Shown here piece by piece: positions 62,928-64,000 of a DNA stretch of 64,000 nucleotides. The stretch is taken from NCBI GenBank assembly GCA_026712715.1, contig JAPOPW010000030.1:124001-188000 (forward strand), written 5' to 3'. How positions within the stretch are numbered: position 1 is the first letter of the stretch; each line of letters begins with the position of its first letter. Source of the DNA: Immundisolibacterales bacterium. Lineage in GTDB: Bacteria > Pseudomonadota > Gammaproteobacteria > HK1. The notes below the pieces were generated by a model. The model did not search any database and was not told the DNA's origin. It saw only the letters and a list, made by a program, of their open reading frames with translations. Both the position numbers and the translations under genes were made by a program.

Positions 62928-63175
62928 CTCGTTCTCCTTCGGGAAGGGCGGCGCGGCCGCCGCGAGCGGCATGCCGGCTCCGGACCCGATTCTAACGAGG
63001 CTTCGCCTCGGAACGACGAGGCATGTCGAGAGCGCGTGCATGAACGCGCACTCGCGGCACACCGGCGGACAACGCGGGTCCTGCACGAGGGGGGACGAGC
63101 GTCGGTGTAGACTGCGGGCGCGCGGTCGGTTGCGCGGCGGCCCGCCCGCGGGCTTCACACCGGAGGTGTCCCCCC
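62928..63175 (-). other. intergenic region with a repeat-like hairpin
   Basis: The minus strand here has GACATGCCTCGTCGTTCC followed by CGAGGC-GAA-GCCTCG (62996-63010 on the plus strand). The last 35 bases of repeat copies A and B have the same order with few differences. The rest of the repeat is not found here. No gene is seen. Confidence 0.6.
62996..63029 (-). repeat. hairpin-only copy C of the dispersed repeat
   Basis: On the minus strand this is the terminal CATG-CCTCGTCG-stem segment of copies A and B. The stem CGAGGC/GCCTCG is intact with loop GAA instead of GCA. The match stops to the left of GACATG, so only the 3' end of the element is present. Confidence 0.6.
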
Positions 63176-63538
63176 ATGAACGACTCCGCCACCATGCACG
63201 TCGGGCCGCTCGGCTCGACGGTCCACGTCCTTCACGCCGACCCCGGCACCATCGCCGGGCTCGCCGCCGTCGACTGGAACCGGCACTTTCGCCGGGTCTG
63301 CCTCGACCCGGTGCGCGGCCTCATCGTCTTGATGACGCCGTCCGGCCTGCACGAGAACCTGACCGACATCTTCGACCACATCGTGGACATCGCGGGGAGC
63401 ACCCTCACCGGCGCGTCGAAGGCACTCCGCCACACCCGCCTTCGCCGCCCCGGCGATCCGCCCGGCACGGGCCTGGAGCCCGACGCGGCGTTCTACGTCG
63501 GCGAGAAAGCGGCACACTCCACTAAGGTGCTGATTTAA
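63176..63538 (+). CDS. Uma2-family protein, truncated
   Basis: This 120-residue frame begins at ATG 63176 behind GGAGGT. The core R-G-L-I-V-L-M-T-P-S-G-L-H-E, a helix region and L-E-P-D-A-A-F-Y-V-G-E-K-A match the N-terminal half of Uma2 proteins (DUF820), a restriction-endonuclease-like fold of about 190 residues. After K-A the frame ends with eight unrelated residues and a TAA, and the second half of the domain is not in the window. It is probably broken by a rearrangement near 63510. Confidence 0.7.
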   Translation: MNDSATMHVGPLGSTVHVLHADPGTIAGLAAVDWNRHFRRVCLDPVRGLIVLMTPSGLHENLTDIFDHIVDIAGSTLTGASKALRHTRLRRPGDPPGTGLEPDAAFYVGEKAAHSTKVLI

Positions 63539-64000
63539 TCCACTATTCTTGCTGGTGTCAAGGGCCGCGACTGCTTCTGATACTTGATCGACAGCAAGAC
63601 CTTGAGCGCCTTCGGGACGCGCGTTGGTAGTAACGTTTGCTCGTCCCGTGATGATGCGGCCGGGTGGCCGCGGGGGACGGGCGTGGCGGCTGGAAACTGG
63701 TCGGCTTCCGACCGTCGAGGGCCGGGTGCCCCGGATTGCCAACCAGGAATGACCGCCGATTGGAGGGTGGAGAACTCCCCTCGGCGGTGGCGCTGAAGCT
63801 CCTGTGCGGGCGGTGCACTCGAACACGCGCAGGAGCCGCGGCAGCGGTGCCGGCCCGTTCGGAGCGATGCGGCGTCGCGGCGCGGACGGGCGGAGTCTGG
63901 GGCAGCGGGTATCCCCGGAACCCACACGATATTCTCGATGTTGCACATACCATTCTCACAATCACTTTGCTAAGCTCGAGTGTGGATATTTCCGTCCGAC
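63539..64000 (+). other. terminal stretch, no gene identified
   Basis: These 462 bases after the broken Uma2 gene hold no coding frame I can assign on either strand. The left end differs in composition from the Uma2 gene and begins where its homology stops. The minus-strand frame ending at a stop at 63535 is a possible fragment of a foreign or mobile gene but matches nothing I know. Confidence 0.4.

Noticed and set aside
1-64000. CRISPR array or prophage
   Set aside because: No series of regularly spaced identical repeats, and no integrase, capsid or terminase gene was found.

Overview
The window is high-GC DNA from a proteobacterium, most likely a gammaproteobacterium. The left edge holds the 3' end of purA and, a few kilobases on, tRNA-Leu(CAG)-rnr-rlmB, a neighbourhood typical of that class. 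Gene starts often carry AGGAG-type ribosome binding sites. The assignment is an inference from gene order and protein flavour; there is no rRNA in the window.

Left part (1-12.3 kb): purA end, argF, a small membrane protein, a His/Met-rich Spy-like envelope protein with an OmpR-type regulator and sensor kinase, a YfcG-like glutathione transferase, tRNA-Leu, rnr-rlmB, an orphan DpnA-like DNA adenine methyltransferase, a Cache-HAMP receptor without output domain, a broken quinone oxidoreductase and tRNA-Arg(ACG). Middle-left (12.3-28.3 kb): a secreted WD40 protein, cytochrome b561, an fbpABC-type iron(III) ABC transporter divergent from a Tat-exported protein of unknown function, a VOC protein, a large MscS channel, a Tat-exported dienelactone hydrolase, an RpiR regulator with a DUF2237 protein, and a possible HhH-type protein behind an AT-rich island.

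Centre (28.4-42.5 kb): a minus-strand cluster for aerobic 2-aminobenzoate (anthranilate) degradation through CoA thioesters. It comprises the fused 2-aminobenzoyl-CoA monooxygenase/reductase, an SDR, a MarR regulator, the CoA ligase and a RidA enamine/imine deaminase. A perfect 36-bp palindrome lies just upstream of the first gene and is the best operator candidate in the window. It is followed by a TauD-family dioxygenase, an AlkB homologue, a YecR-like lipoprotein, a second acyl-CoA ligase, a mandelate-racemase-type enzyme and two tandem luciferase-like monooxygenases.

Right part (42.7-64 kb): a class III aminotransferase, a VOC protein, hydantoinase B and A, one HTH-only and two full-length LysR regulators, then a long minus-strand set: TRAP transporter dctPQM, class II aldolase, GSA-aminomutase-like enzyme and EamA exporter. 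D-amino acid dehydrogenase, a sirtuin, a 35-residue Cys-containing peptide and a truncated Uma2 protein close the window. Overall the right half is a catabolic region for aromatic, amino-nitrogen and ureide-like compounds.

Several gene remnants (quinone oxidoreductase, DUF6644-like, HepT, Uma2, a nucleotidyltransferase-partner-like ORF) and a roughly 173-bp intergenic repeat with two hairpins (two full copies and one hairpin-only copy) indicate past rearrangement. I saw no insertion sequence with a recognisable transposase, no CRISPR array and no rRNA.
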